A stretch of 64,000 nt of DNA, from assembly GCA_000231825.2 (NCBI GenBank), contig JH720343.1, forward strand, positions 419,204 through 483,203, read 5' to 3'. Of the stretch, positions 1 to 18,645 are shown piece by piece (positions within the stretch are counted from its first letter, which is position 1; each line of letters starts with the position of its first letter). The notes beneath the pieces were generated by a model that was not told where the DNA came from, searched no databases, and saw nothing but the letters and a program-made list of their open reading frames with translations. This stretch comes from Tetrahymena elliotti 4EA (lineage: Eukaryota > Ciliophora > Oligohymenophorea > Hymenostomatida > Tetrahymenidae). The position numbers were made by a program, and so were the translations under genes.

Positions 1-1284
1 TTTATTAGTTAGGATATAGTTAAGTCTGTAGAGGTTTACTAACTGATTGATTTTAATTGTTATTCAGACCTTAAACCTGTAAGGGTGTTCTATTTTATGC
101 ATTTAAACTTAAAAAAATGACTTGAATAAAAAATTTACCTTGGAGAATTAGCATAAGAATTAGAATATCTTCTATCTTAATTGTTGTGGCTTAAAAAATT
201 GAGCATTTAAGCTTATATGCTCTTATTCTAATAATTCATTTATATAATACTTAATCTTAATCTTTTTTGCTATTTGAATTATTTAAATAGAATCAATAAT
301 TTAAACAAATAACCAAATGAATTTTTTTGCTGTTAAGAAGAAAGAGTGTGTTTTATTAATTTTGTTATTTTTCTTACATAAAATTCTATTTGCATAAACA
401 TTAATTAATACTTATTATTTTATTCTTAAAGTTCTTTCCAAATCTTCATCTTATTCAAATTTTAACTGGATTGCAAAAGATTTTATCTCTTTTGTTACAG
501 GATCAACAAAAATATTTTTAGATTCTCAATTTTTTAAAAAATGAATATTTTTTAAATACTTTTACAAATCATAAAAGTAAACTACACATTAATTTTATTA
601 TGGCTTATAAATTAATTAGTTATTTTTAGTTACTAAGAAGAATAAAATGAGAGTTTACACTATTTGAATTAACAAAATAATTTAATTTTATAGAGATTAA
701 TTTTTTAACTGTATTTAAAGAAAAAGTAGAATATTTAAATGATAAGAGTCCTCTATCTGGATTATTTTGAACTAAATTTTATTAGAAACTAAAAATAAAT
801 TAGGTCTGACATTAAAGAAAATATATTGGCAATTTATAAATTGAAATTATTAATGCAAAAATAAAATTTTTTCGGCTTAACAAATATTAGTGTTAAAAAG
901 TAATAGACATAAATATCTACACAAAATTCTTGATAATCTACACAATTTAATATTTATTAAATTATTATTATTATTTCATTTCAATATATAATTCAAACTA
1001 ATTCAAAACTTCAACAAAATTTAATAAATAATTAAAATTTTTGTATTAAATATTTTATTTTTTTAATAACTTTTAAAAAGGATTTTTTTTTAATTTCTTC
1101 TCTTTTACAGGCTGTTAGAATATAACACAAATAAATAAATAAAATCTTCTTAAAATTAATTGAATTTTAACTATAAATATTTGTTAAAAATTTAAAAATA
1201 TAAAACAATTTTTATAAAACTCAAAACTATTTTGTTAAATAAAGTTATTATTATTATTACTTTTTATTTTTAAATATTTCACAC
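1..1284. other. AT-rich non-coding flank
   Basis: I see no convincing gene here. The stretch is dominated by runs of A and T with scattered TTATTATT tracts. The first 120 bases stay open on the plus strand under code 6 up to a TGA near 118, and are less A/T-extreme than what follows. They could be the tail of a gene lying to the left, but nothing in the translation is recognisable. The right part is the 3-prime flank of the minus-strand gene that ends at 1285. Confidence 0.5.
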
Positions 1285-4200
1285 TCATTAAAATACAGGA
1301 GTGTCTTTAGATAATCCAAAACTTGGAGGACGAATTTATTGTTATGGTATCACATTATTTTAATGCTTGTTTGTTGAGAATAAGCTGTTACAATGCTTTT
1401 TTATAAATAAAAATATTTTAACATAATATTTGTATGAATTATTTAATTTACTTGGATAATTTAAGGATATTTAGAAGTCATAGTGTTGCAAAATTTATCA
1501 ATATCTACAGTTTTAAATTACATAAATAACTCTTCAAGAAGTTAATTAAGCTCTAATCTAAGCTAAAAGTGAGAAGGCAGCTTTGAAAAATCAATTTAGG
1601 ATTAAGATATCCATCCTTGATTCTTTGAATCAAGTAGGTGAAAAAGATCTTTAATACAGCTATTCTGCTATTTATTGTCTTAATAATTAGCATTTAGACT
1701 AAACAATATTCCATTCTAAATAATATCTAATTCCTCTTTCACAACTGAAGTTCTTTAACTATTTTATTAATTGTTATCATAAAAATCATCTTCTCTTACA
1801 CCTGAGCTCTTTATATCATCAATAATACAATAATCTTTTTACTGAACATAATTTTTGTGTTATTATTTCTAAGGTTAATTATTAATTTTTTCTGTTCCAT
1901 TTTTGTCTGCATGATTTATACTAATATTATTACTTTAAAAAATCGCTTAACTAAAATTATTTGTTTCATCAAATATTTAATATTAATTTCATAATAAATT
2001 TTATAAAAATACCTTGCTGGTTAAATCTAAGTATTATTTTATATATTTTAGTTAGCTTACTATTAGTTGCTGTTGTCAAATCCCAATTATTTAAATTGTT
2101 CCTACTATTAAAGTTTGATCTTTTCAAATAGTGGGATATTTTTATAATTAAAATTGCTGTTAGTTGATTTTATTTAAGTTGGAGATGGTGTTCTGTTCCT
2201 ATCATTGTTTTAAGTGTTAATTTTTTAAGAACTTTTTTCTATATCTGGAGCAAAGTTAGGAGAAGGGGTCTCATGTAATTTTTAGAAAGCATCACTGTTT
2301 GCTTAAAAGTTTATATTATTTTTAAAAGATTTTTAATCTGAAGGTAGCATTATTTAATTTCGTGGAGATTTATTCTAATTATCTATGATATTATTTTAAA
2401 TATTTTATTGATAAAGGGGTTGGTTATTTTAAACCAAATAAGGTTAATTTTAATTTTAAGAAAAAAACTAAGGGACTTAGTTGAATTATTGCTATTGGGT
2501 CATCATTGGATTTTAGCTTTATGGTGGTTAAATGTTAAGATTTTATTGCTTCTATTATTCAAAAAATTATTGCTAATACGGGTTGTTTATTAATTTTTAT
2601 GGATTCTAAAGAGGACTTTAGTTTAAAAAGGCAGGCCTATTGTTGGGGGCAAACTATAAGCTTTGCTAATTTAAAGGTTATTATTAATAATTTGTTTTTT
2701 GTTAGTTCACAAAATTGTTTGTTGGATTAGGTGAAATAGATCTAGAAGGAAATACAAAATTTTATCTTTAGTATTATTATTAATATTAAGGATTTTCTTA
2801 ATTTCTATATCTAAGCGGTGTAGATGTACTATTTTTGTTTGGAGTAATATATAATTGTTGTTGCTGCTCATTTATTCTTTAATCGTGCATAATATTCTAA
2901 GGTAAAATTGGTTAGTTTCTTATAAATTTATTATTACTATCTTCGAAAATTTTTCTCCTAGGCGTAAAGCTTTTGTTTATAATACTGCTGTTAATGGAAG
3001 TATTTATAGTATTATTATTATTGTTTAAAAAAGATTGATTCAATCCTAAATTTGCTAAACTTTGGCTGTTTTGTGGGTATTTATTCAGATTATTCTATTA
3101 ATAAGGAGAAGAAATTTACTGTTAATAACCTTAATTTGAATAATAATTTAAATTTTCTTGATAATTTTAACCTTAGTAATTTTTATTTAAAGGTGAGAGC
3201 ATATTATTTTAATAAAAAGGATTTTAATTTTAGTTATTAGGAATTTATGGATTTATTTATCTATTTATCTATTAGATGTTATTCATATTATTTTAAATAG
3301 GCTAAAAATTATTATTGTCTTATGGAATAGCAACGTTTGTTTATTTGTACATATTTTATTTAGGTTATCCCACAGGAGACATAAAAGTATTTTGTTACAA
3401 AACCTGTTAAGGATAGGATAAATTTGAATTAGATTAAGGTGATAAATATCTTTAAGGAGGAGGTGACATATAGCTTTAAGGAGATATTGGTAAGTTGTTA
3501 TTACCTTAATTAATATGAAGTTAGTTTTATGGTGGCTAAACTTGATTCTAAGATTGGAAGTTTTCAGCTACAAAATCACTGACTTCATTATGCTATTCCA
3601 AAGTGATGTTATTAAAAACATTATTACTATTAAATGCCTCATCTCTAATCTTATTTTAAATAACTTATTTAGTTTTTGGGATTTAATTCTCATTTTCTTC
3701 TTTTACTATGTTCTTTATGTTTCTTTATAAGGCTCCATTTGGGGCTCTTTTTATTGGTTAGCTTAATAAATTTAGTAACTAAGGATTTTAAACTAAATCT
3801 TATGCTTCATTGACCTTGTTAAAATGATCATTGTCATTATCATTTTCTGTACCATCAAATGTATTTTATCTTTGGTAAGCTTAATCATAATTTTATTGTT
3901 CTTCATGATTATTTTTGTTCAAATTTTGCTTATTTTTTGTAAATTGACTTTAATTTTTTTTATTTTGTATTTATAAGGGTTCTTATTTTTTTGGTTATGG
4001 CATTTATTGTAATTCATCTACTTCTGTATCTTCTTCATCATTTACATAATTTTCCTAAATGTTTTAATGCTTTATTCTTTCTTATTATTAATTAATTTTC
4101 TACTTTGGTTTATCTTTAAATAAAAATATAAATTCATTATTTTCAAAACATAATATTTTTAAATTTAAATAAAATACCTTGATTTATTTACATATTTGAT

Positions 4201-5879
4201 TTTGCTTGGTTATTTATCTATTAACTAGGTACTTTTTTCTTATTTTAAATCTGACTAGCCTCATCATATTCTGGTTCTTATCTATGAATGTGATTTTGAA
4301 TATTATTTTGATGTGGATCGGAATTTAACTTTTAGTTTTTAAATTGCTAATTGCTTTCTTAATTAATATCCCTACCAGCTTTGAAATCTTTATTTTGAAT
4401 TACTTCATCTAAATCATTTGATTCATCTTCATTAAAAGTATATTAAGCAGATTCTTAATCAATTTTAACTATATTTTTTTTAACTTAAGCCTTACTTGGA
4501 TTTTAAATCTCATAAATATTTTAAATTTATTATTATTTTCTATCATTTTAAGCGAATTCTTTTTAAATTCCTTTGGCACTATTACTTTAAGTTTTTTTAC
4601 TTTTTTAATTTTGGAAATTCTCAAGATCTCCATCATTATATATCTCAGTAGGGCTTGAATTCACTTTTTGTTATTGAATAGTATTTAAGTCAGCATCCTC
4701 TTGATTATATGTTTTTGTCTATCTTGTATTATCAAATCTTTAAATATTTTCATTTTTTACGAAATTAATATTATTGTTTTGAACTTATTAGTTTTTATGA
4801 GTTTAACGCTCATTCTGTCCATTTAATAAATCATTATTTTTAAATAAATTTTCTTAAGATTTATTTTGTTTTAGTATTGACCTTGTTTATGTTTATTAAG
4901 TAATTATGTCAGGTATGTTTTCATATCTGTTGCTTTTTTTAGGCTATTACAATGTAGAATCTTTTAAACTGATTTAAGGTTAAAGCTATTCTTTTTCATC
5001 AACTTCATAATTTTACTCTCTCGTAAGTAATGCTGAGCTTTAGGATTATTTATTTTTCTATAAAGATTTTTGCTAAGTATTTATTTGATTTGCATTTTTC
5101 ACTGGCTTTGAAACAGGCTTACGAAGATCAGCAACATCAGATAATTCATTCTCAGTTTCACTATTCTCTGTAAAAAAATCTTTGTGTTTTAACTTTTAGA
5201 AACTTTAGTGCTATGCTTCATTGTTTCTAGTTTACTATTCATGCTAAAACTAATTTTTATGTTTCTTATTATTTTGCTATTACTCATCCTAATTATCTTC
5301 TAATTATTTTTCACTTTTATTGTAATTTCTATTGCCATTTTAAAAATTCTTTTTACTTCCCCTCTACTCCTCCTTATATTCTTCATTAAAATTATTTTGT
5401 TCTTATAAATTATTTAGGTTTTACCCTTAGTAATTATCTTTTTAACTAGTTTAATTATTATAATTCTATTATGTCATTTCATTTCGCTAATATTATGTTT
5501 AAGAAATTTAAGCAGTAGATTAACTTTTAACTAATGTTCTTTTATTATGTTGATCATTATCAAGCACATTCTACTTTTATCTTGCACTCAGAGCATTTTG
5601 CATCTGCTATTCAATAAATTTTTTAATTGGCTTTTTTAACTTTTCCTCTAATTAATATTTTCTACAAAATGACAGAGCCAAACTATCAGGACTGCTAAAC
5701 TCGAATATTGGTAATTTAGCTATTTTTCCATTTAAAGGTATTTCTACAACAACTAATGGTATGTCATTAGCAAAATGTACTACACTATTTTATCTAGCAT
5801 TATAGTTTTCATCTCTTTCTTATGCTTGCTATTAGTTTGCTTAACCATGAAAAGAGTGATTACTCCCCTTAACACTCAT
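1285..5879 (-). CDS. Giant Gln/Asn-rich protein with conserved N-terminal domain and EF-hand-like C-terminus
   Basis: Read with code 6 this is a four-exon gene (5879-4178, 4113-2013, 1950-1452, 1365-1285; introns 64, 62 and 86 nt, all GT...AG) encoding about 1460 residues. Exon lengths sum to whole codons and the gene ends on TGA. Residues about 30-90 form a compact, non-repetitive domain (PLVVVEIPLNGKIAKLPIFE, then a charged helix) that looks like a small alpha/beta module. The next 1200 residues are mostly Gln, Asn, Ser and Pro, with SPP/SPQ pieces, and are probably disordered. The C-terminus returns to ordered sequence: DLFHLLDSKNQGWI resembles an EF-hand loop, although not all calcium ligands are present, followed by hydrophobic helices. 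I do not recognise a named family. The ordered-ends, disordered-middle layout suggests a scaffold or linker, which is inference. It is divergent to KAE1. Confidence 0.8.
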
Positions 5880-6946
5880 TTTTTGTTTTATTTTAATAAA
5901 TAAGTAGAGTAAATCTTTCTGAATATTATAATTTAACAAAATTAACTTCTTTTTCTCAATGAGTAAATTTTAAAATATTTACTATATAAAAAATTAGAAA
6001 TTTTCTAAAGTTTATTCTAAACATATCATCACATCTACATGATGCTCATAAAAAAATACAATCATTTTTAGTTATCTACAAAAATCCAGTAATAAAGTAT
6101 AAAAACTAGAAAGAAATATTATTATTACTTACAATAATTACCAAATATTTATAATATTTATTATTTATCAAGTTAAAGTTAGTAATATTATTTATTGTTG
6201 GTTGATATAAAGCTTATAAAACAGACAACAATTCAGAAAAAAACTCAAAGAGTATTGATTTTTTTTTTCTATTAAATTTACTTAAAAAATGTTATTAACC
6301 AAGATAATATTTCATTTAATAAAAATGGATAAAGATTTAATTTATCAAATTATTTCATGATAAATTTTTGTAATTATTTTATGGTTTAATAAATAGACCA
6401 AAATCAATTTTAAAAATTCTTTTTTTTTTACAAAATAACAGAATATTGAGGCATTGATTAAATTATTTCATTTATTTTGAAGTATATAAGAAATTTAAAT
6501 AGAAGATTACTAGTGTTCATGAAATTATTTTAATTTCCTAGCTTTTCTTTCTATTTTTGTTCAAATAAATGATCAACATTATTGAAATTTTAAAAATGGA
6601 TTATTTCATTTGATTTAATAGATTTCTGTTCTATTTATGATTTAAAACATTAGATCTGGGATCATATTAGATATTACTTAATTTTAAATATCTAGAAAAA
6701 GTTAGTTTTTAAAATGATATTATTAGATAACATCTATATCTTTTTAAATAGAGAAAATTGATTAATCATATTAATTAGCAAAGCAATTTCAAGTTTGTTC
6801 TAAATTATTAAGATTAATATTATTATTATTATTATTATAATTATTCATCATTAATTAATTTCATACATCTATTTTATAAATATAAATATCTAAAATATTT
6901 CTTTTAGCATTTTATTTATTACTTAATACTTTAAAAATATTTTAAA
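5880..6946. promoter_or_regulatory. Divergent intergenic region before KAE1
   Basis: About 1.07 kb separates the start codons of the minus-strand Gln-rich gene and plus-strand KAE1, so it must hold both promoters. It is almost pure A/T with short TAT/TTA runs, including a TTATTATTATTATT tract near 6818-6834. I cannot point to a specific promoter element. Confidence 0.4.
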
Positions 6947-8533
<1,587 letters not shown>

Positions 8534-9234
8534 ACATAAAATCTTATTGAAAGATTACCAAAATCCCAATAATTGTTTTTTAATTAAATAATATAATATC
8601 AAACTAATTAAACTAATTATTTGTGACAGACTAAATATTATTTGATTGTAGTTTTAAATGACTGTTATAATTTTCAATTAAATTTTAGTTACTAGCACAC
8701 ACAAAAAACATTATAACTAAATTGATTATATAATTTTAAAATAGATAATTACTTTCATTTTTATTTTTGAATAAGAGGAAAGTAAAATAAATTGAGTTAA
8801 GGGTAATTTTTGAGAGAGGCAGTTAATTACTTTAAAATATTCCATAAAAATGTATATACATTTGTCTTTGAAATAAACACTCTTTAACATTGCTTTATTT
8901 TTTACCACTACTTTTAATAAATGTAAATACATTAGAAGGATTGAGATAATTAACTTGCTTATTCCCCATCCAATATTTTATAAATTATTAAATTGAATAA
9001 AAATTTGTACTCATACAATCAAATCTACAGACTTAGATTAACAATATCGCTAAAGATTGGAGCAAATTAAAGGGTAATATCTATCTTCTATTTAATAATA
9101 TTGTAATAATCTTAATTCTATTGATTCTTTTTATATTTTTCAAAATTACAAGTAACAACTAAATAATAGCATTATTTTTTTTACAAAGAGGGGTCAAAGT
9201 AAAGTTATTATTTTATTTAGTCTTTAGCACTCAT
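8534..9234. other. Intergenic, KAE1 to DYRK gene
   Basis: This 700-base A/T-rich spacer holds the 3-prime flank of KAE1 and the promoter of the following kinase. I see no coding stretch; apparent open frames here are short and low in complexity. Confidence 0.45.
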
Positions 9235-13497
<4,263 letters not shown>

Positions 13498-15632
13498 AAT
13501 GCAATTGGGCTGGTCTATATTCTTTAAATAAATAAAAGCTACAAAAAATAATTATTATATCATATTTCAATAATCCTAGAACTAATAGAAGAGATAAAAT
13601 GTAATGTTTTTTTCTAAATGATTAACTACTAACTAGGAATTTATTATAATCCAATTTCAAGTTATTTATAAAATTTTAATAAAATAAATTAATTCTTTGA
13701 TTAATTAATAAGCTAATTACTATGATAATTGTACAGAATGTATATATTATATATAATCAAAACCTAAATTAATTACGTTACTTTACTCATTTTATCTTTC
13801 AGATATTATTCATCAGTTAAATCAATTTTTATTTTAAAATAATCAATGGGAATTCCATCCAAAAAAATACTTTATAAATTTTCGAATCAATTTATTATTC
13901 TTAAGATGGGAAAAATATAATAAATATTATAATATTTAGTTATTAATTATTTTTATTATTGTTATCATTCTAATTATAACATAAACCTTATTATTTAAAT
14001 TTCATCATTCAATTTTTTTTGAAATTTTAAAAGAAATTCTCTCAAAAGTCTTTATAATAGTAATAATAAATTAACCAGGATAGATCAGATTTTTCAGCAT
14101 TGTTCATAGATATCATCTAATCTCAATTATAAATTAATTCTTCCCAAGCATAAAAAAATGCTCTACAAGAGAATTTTATCAAATTGTTTTTTGCTATTTT
14201 TGAAAAGAACAATTTTCTTGTTTGTTGCTTGCTTATTTGCATTTTGAGCTATTTTTAATTACCTTTGAATTTCTGCTGTCAAGTTAATATTCAGGATAAA
14301 GAAATAAAATAAATAAAAAATAAACTCAAAAAAACTCTATTATAAAAATAAGAATTCACCTATTTGTTGATCTAAGAATTTTTTTTATTTATCCTTTCAT
14401 ATTATTTTTACATGAGATTTATTATTTTGGATAAATATGAAAATAATCAAAATGTAATTTATTATTCATAATCGAGCATATTAAAAGTAAGGTTAATATT
14501 TACTTCACCCACCTATTTTTGAGAATTGATAATTTTTGTCATTTTTATTTTTCTATTCTTTTTTTTGTATTTTCTTTTTTATATCTAGTTTTAAATAAAG
14601 TGCTATTTCAGGTGATTTATTAAGCTATTGAAAATTTCAGAGATAAATAATAATAGATTCAAATACTATTTTAACTATCTTTTAAATTTTACAATTTACA
14701 CAAATAATAGGAACTTTCTTTTTTACTGATTACCTTTTTAAATATTTGATAGAATAATTTAGCACTTGTCTATCTTTCCTAATAATCTTCAAATAAATCA
14801 GTAGATTTGGTATTTTCAATTAAAAATTTACCAATAATCCAATTTTAATTGATAGAATCAGTAAATATTATAATAATAATCTATTTGCTTGTTATTTCTT
14901 TCTTCAAATAAATTTCTTACTTTATTAAATAAAAACTAAATTTGAAATACCTTTATTACTTATACAATAATGATAGTTTTTGTTTCTTTTTAGTTTGTTG
15001 ATTAAATTTGTTTATCGATTTAAAGAAAAAATAAGTTATCAAGACTGTAACATCATCTCATAAATTTAATAAATTCAAATCACTGGAATAAAATATTATC
15101 CAACACTATTTTATTATAAATATTTCTAAATAAAATAAATTAATATTTTTCAAAAATAATAAAATCTTTAAATTTTACAAATTCCTTATAGAAGTAATTC
15201 AGAAGCTTATAGAAAAAGCTATTTTTTGCTTTTGATATTATTCAGTTATACTATTTAATAAAATGTTAAGATTACAAAATTATATAAGAAAACTTCGTTT
15301 CGAATTGACAGCTAAGTAGATCTTTGAATGAAGAGAATAAAGTAGACTATTGATTGATTCATTCAAAAAAATTGTTGGTAAATCTTTGAAAAGTAGTAGT
15401 GATACTCTCTCTATATGGTCATTCACATAGTCAATCAATCACTCTTAAAATTTTTATAGTTAATTGAAGTCAGAAGACAACCTAGTTATTAATTAAAGAT
15501 ATTGTTATCATAAAAAAAAATATTAAGAAGATTAAAAGCATATAATTTAATTAAATTAAAAAGAACTACTGTAAATATTTAAAAAAACAAAAAAGAAACA
15601 AAACAAAATAGTACAAATAACTTTCCTTTATA
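13498..15632. other. Long AT-rich intergenic region
   Basis: I find no gene in these 2.1 kb on either strand. The sequence is rich in A/T homopolymers. Around 15345-15440 a less A/T-rich patch contains GATTGATTCATTC and, in the opposite sense, a related AATCAATCACT; the match is only partial. The last few hundred bases must include the promoter of the kinase gene at 15633. Confidence 0.4.
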
Positions 15633-18021
15633 ATGACTGAGGATAAGATTGAAATAAATAGACCAAAGTCTAAAACGATGAGTCTCATAGAGAGGAGAAG
15701 CTCCACCAAGCCTCAACTTTCATGCTTGTAGTTTATAAATAAGCGCCTTTAATAAAATATTTATGGAGCTAATCCAAGCAATTCGATTGCAAATTTGTCT
15801 TCCCTTTTGAATAATCAAGAAACAAATCCTTATGATGAAACTAGATCTAACTAAAATATAATGTAGAGAACCAATCCTGAGACTCGCTAAATTCCTTAAT
15901 TAAATTTCTAGCTTGTTAAAGAAATTGATCAATATGATCATGTTTTTTCTCCTTTGAAGAAATCGACAAAAGTCCTGAAATAAGATGTTGTAAGACATCG
16001 CTAAAATACAGGGGAGTATTTAAGCGCTAACGAAAATTACTCCTACAATAGATACTAAGAAGAAACTTATTAAAAAAGTATAAAACCTCAACATGGAATA
16101 TTTTAAAGGTATTATAGGCTCGGAAAAAAAATTGGAGAAGTAAATTACATAAAATATAAACACTCTATATAAAATGATTTCATTAAAATAGGGAGCACAC
16201 TCAGTTGTGAGAGAATGTTCAGTTAAAGCTCAGCCAGAACAATCTCCTCATATTTTACCTCAAAATAATAACAAAGAATTAGTTGTTAAAATAATGAAAT
16301 ACCGTGACACTGAAATATTGTTTTAGGTAATTATTACAGAAAAATTTTAGAAATTAATAATTTTGAGAAACAGATTAATAAATTGTCAAGGGGTGGGTAC
16401 TAAAGAAAGAAAGAATTAATTAGTTTTTGGATTAGAATTAAAAAAAACAACTATCTCTGAAATTATTTACAGTAATATATACACTAAAGATTAAAGGCAA
16501 TTTGATCTATTTTATTTATTGTAAATAAGAAGACATAGAAATTTTTTAAAACTTTTGAGAAAATCGAGAATGGACTATTTATTTATTTAATCAAATAAGA
16601 AACATCATTTTTGGAATAAGATAAAGAACCAAAAGATTCTATAATTTTTCAACTTTTTTATCACTTTGCAGCATTTATTTAATCACCAAGTGAAATAAAA
16701 CTAAATTGTATTTTCCCCATATTAACTTTTTAATTTATAAAAGTCTCATAAATAAATAAATTAATATTTATTTTAAACATAAAGTTACTTGAGGAAGAAA
16801 AAATCATGAATGAATTCCGTAATAATCCTAACTTGATTAAAAAAGTTGACTTCTTGATAGAGAAGCAAAAGAAAACTGCTTACTTAGTTATGGAAAAGGC
16901 TAATGGATCTAATTTAACTGAAGTTTTGAGATAGAAAACTAAGCTTTCTGAATTTGAATCAAAGCTCATTTTGAAACAAGTAATTCAGGCAGTAGATTTT
17001 TTGCATAAAAAGAACATTTGTCACCGCGATATAACAAATAACAATATTATATACGATGAGTCTACAAGAAGAGTTAAAATCATAGATTTCTCTGTATCTA
17101 AATAACTCCATAAACCTTCTTAAATGCTTTGGACTAATACTGGCTCTATTGGATTCATGGCCCCAGAGATCTTTACTGAATGCAATTATGATAAAATGGT
17201 TGATATGTGGAGTGTCGGTGTTGTCGCACACTCACTAGTAACAGGCTATCTACCTTTCTATGAAAAATGGTAAAATTTATTTTATAATAATTTAGATTAC
17301 GTAATATATATACTGTTGAAATAAATACCCGCCTTAAAATTTTTTAGAAAAATCATTGCAATGTTTTGTAATTACTCATTCAGTTAATTCATAATTTAAA
17401 CAAAGATAGATAAAAAATACTAGTAAAAAAAACTTAAAAAAACAAAATCACGCTAGTTTTAATTTAAAAAAGTTGTTTCATTACTCTTTCTTTCTTTCAT
17501 TTATTATTTAAATTGTTAATCTTAATAATTAAAAAAAAGCGACAATTAGTAACAGCTCATTTAAGCTATTATTAAAGGTTAATTGTATCTAGAAAATATA
17601 GGAAGCCATCTTTCACCTGAATGTATTGATTTTCTCATAAAATGTTTAGAAAAAGATCCTTCAAAAAGACTAAAACCTTCAGAGGCTCTAAACCACCCAT
17701 GGATTGTAATATTTTTATTGATTTATTTACTGGCTGATAATCTTTATAGAATGAAAGAAAACTTATTATTTATTTGTGCTACTCTGAAAATAAATAAATT
17801 AAAATATTTTTTTGGTAATTATAAAGAATAAAATAGAGTTATAATAACTCTCCGAAGCTACTTTACCATGCGGTCATAGAAAAAGCCTAATTGTAACATC
17901 TATGACAAACATCGAAGAAGATTTTTCTGATAAATACTAAAAAGAAATAAATGATTTCGAGTGCATTTATATCAATCGCTTAAATTTTGAATTCAAGCAT
18001 TTAAGAGCTGTGAATTCTTGA
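15633..18021 (+). CDS. Protein kinase-like protein with altered catalytic-loop and DFG motifs
   Basis: Five exons (15633-16139, 16192-16326, 16785-17269, 17540-17705, 17827-18021) give about 495 residues, ending on TGA. The first 160 residues are polar and probably disordered. The kinase domain follows: glycine loop KKIGEGAHSVVREC, lysine in VVKIMK, then MEKANGSNLTEVL. The catalytic loop reads CHRDITNNNIIY at about 293-304: the HRD Asp and the metal-binding Asn are kept, but the Lys two residues after the Asp is Thr (298). The DFG motif is DFS (315-317). GSIGFMAPEIF, VDMWSVGVVAHSLVTGYLPF and DPSKRLKPSEALNHPW are normal and resemble CAMK-group kinases. ATP binding is likely; full activity is in doubt. 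The 458-nt intron at 16327-16784 is unusually long. The C-terminal 65 residues contain no domain I recognise. Confidence 0.9.
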
Positions 18022-18501
18022 TGGTGTAATTAAAAAAAAGCAAAATCTTTTCAACACAATATGAATCCAAACTAAATAAATATTTAATAAAAAGATACAA
18101 TATATGATTTGACATAAAAGCGAAATAATTAAGCTGAAATTAATTTATTAACCAAAATGTGAAAACTTACTTATCTGACATTTCCTAAGGAAACATAATA
18201 ACCACTATATTTTTACGCCCAAGCAAATAAACAAACAAACAAATTATGAGTGCTAGAATAAATTATATTCACTTAAAATTCAATATTCAGCAAAAACATC
18301 TATTTCTAATTTTAATTAATAAATTTGCAATCTATTAACAAATATCCATCCATCCACCCAAAATACTTCTTTCTCACTAATAGCCTTCCATATTGATTTC
18401 ATAAAATATAAATCTTTAATAAAATCAATATTTTCATTTATAAACCAAACCAAACACCTTAATTAAAATAAAAATTATAGACAACTTAATTTTCTTAATC
18501 T
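18022..18501. other. Intergenic, simple repeats
   Basis: No gene seen. The stretch holds short simple repeats, such as AAACAAACAAAC near 18226-18243 and ATCCATCCATCC near 18345-18360. Confidence 0.45.
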
Positions 18502-18645
18502 TCATTCTTGAATAAGCTAAAATTTGATTTATGGTAACCATTCGTCTTTCTAAACTTTTTCTATATGCATTACTTTTTGCTAGCAAAGTTTCTCTTCAAC
18601 AATTTGTGGTACTTCCTTGTTTTCCAAAATATTAAAATAAGACAT
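18502..18645 (-). CDS. Possible 47-residue small protein
   Basis: A minus-strand frame from ATG (18645) to TGA (18502) reads 47 residues under code 6. Its composition is protein-like rather than random A/T: it starts MSYFNILENKEVPQIVEEKL and continues with mixed charged and hydrophobic residues, including a Trp, and in-frame TAG codons read as Gln. It could be a genuine small gene, a single exon of a longer gene, or chance. I recognise no family and see no flanking exon with matching phase. Confidence 0.3.

Noticed and set aside
1..120. Open plus-strand frame at the window edge, containing DLKP
   Set aside because: Too short and without other kinase motifs; could be chance or an unidentifiable gene tail.
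2408..3730. Several plus-strand open frames of 60-70 codons rich in Leu and Ile
   Set aside because: They lie opposite the minus-strand Gln/Asn-rich gene; reverse complements of Gln/Asn codons naturally give Leu/Ile-rich frames.
15345..15440. Possible inverted repeat or hairpin around GATTGATT and AATCAATC
   Set aside because: On base-by-base comparison the arms match only partly and the loop is long; no convincing structure.
16959..17231. Minus-strand 90-codon frame
   Set aside because: Fully overlaps the catalytic exon of the kinase on the plus strand, which has clear motifs.
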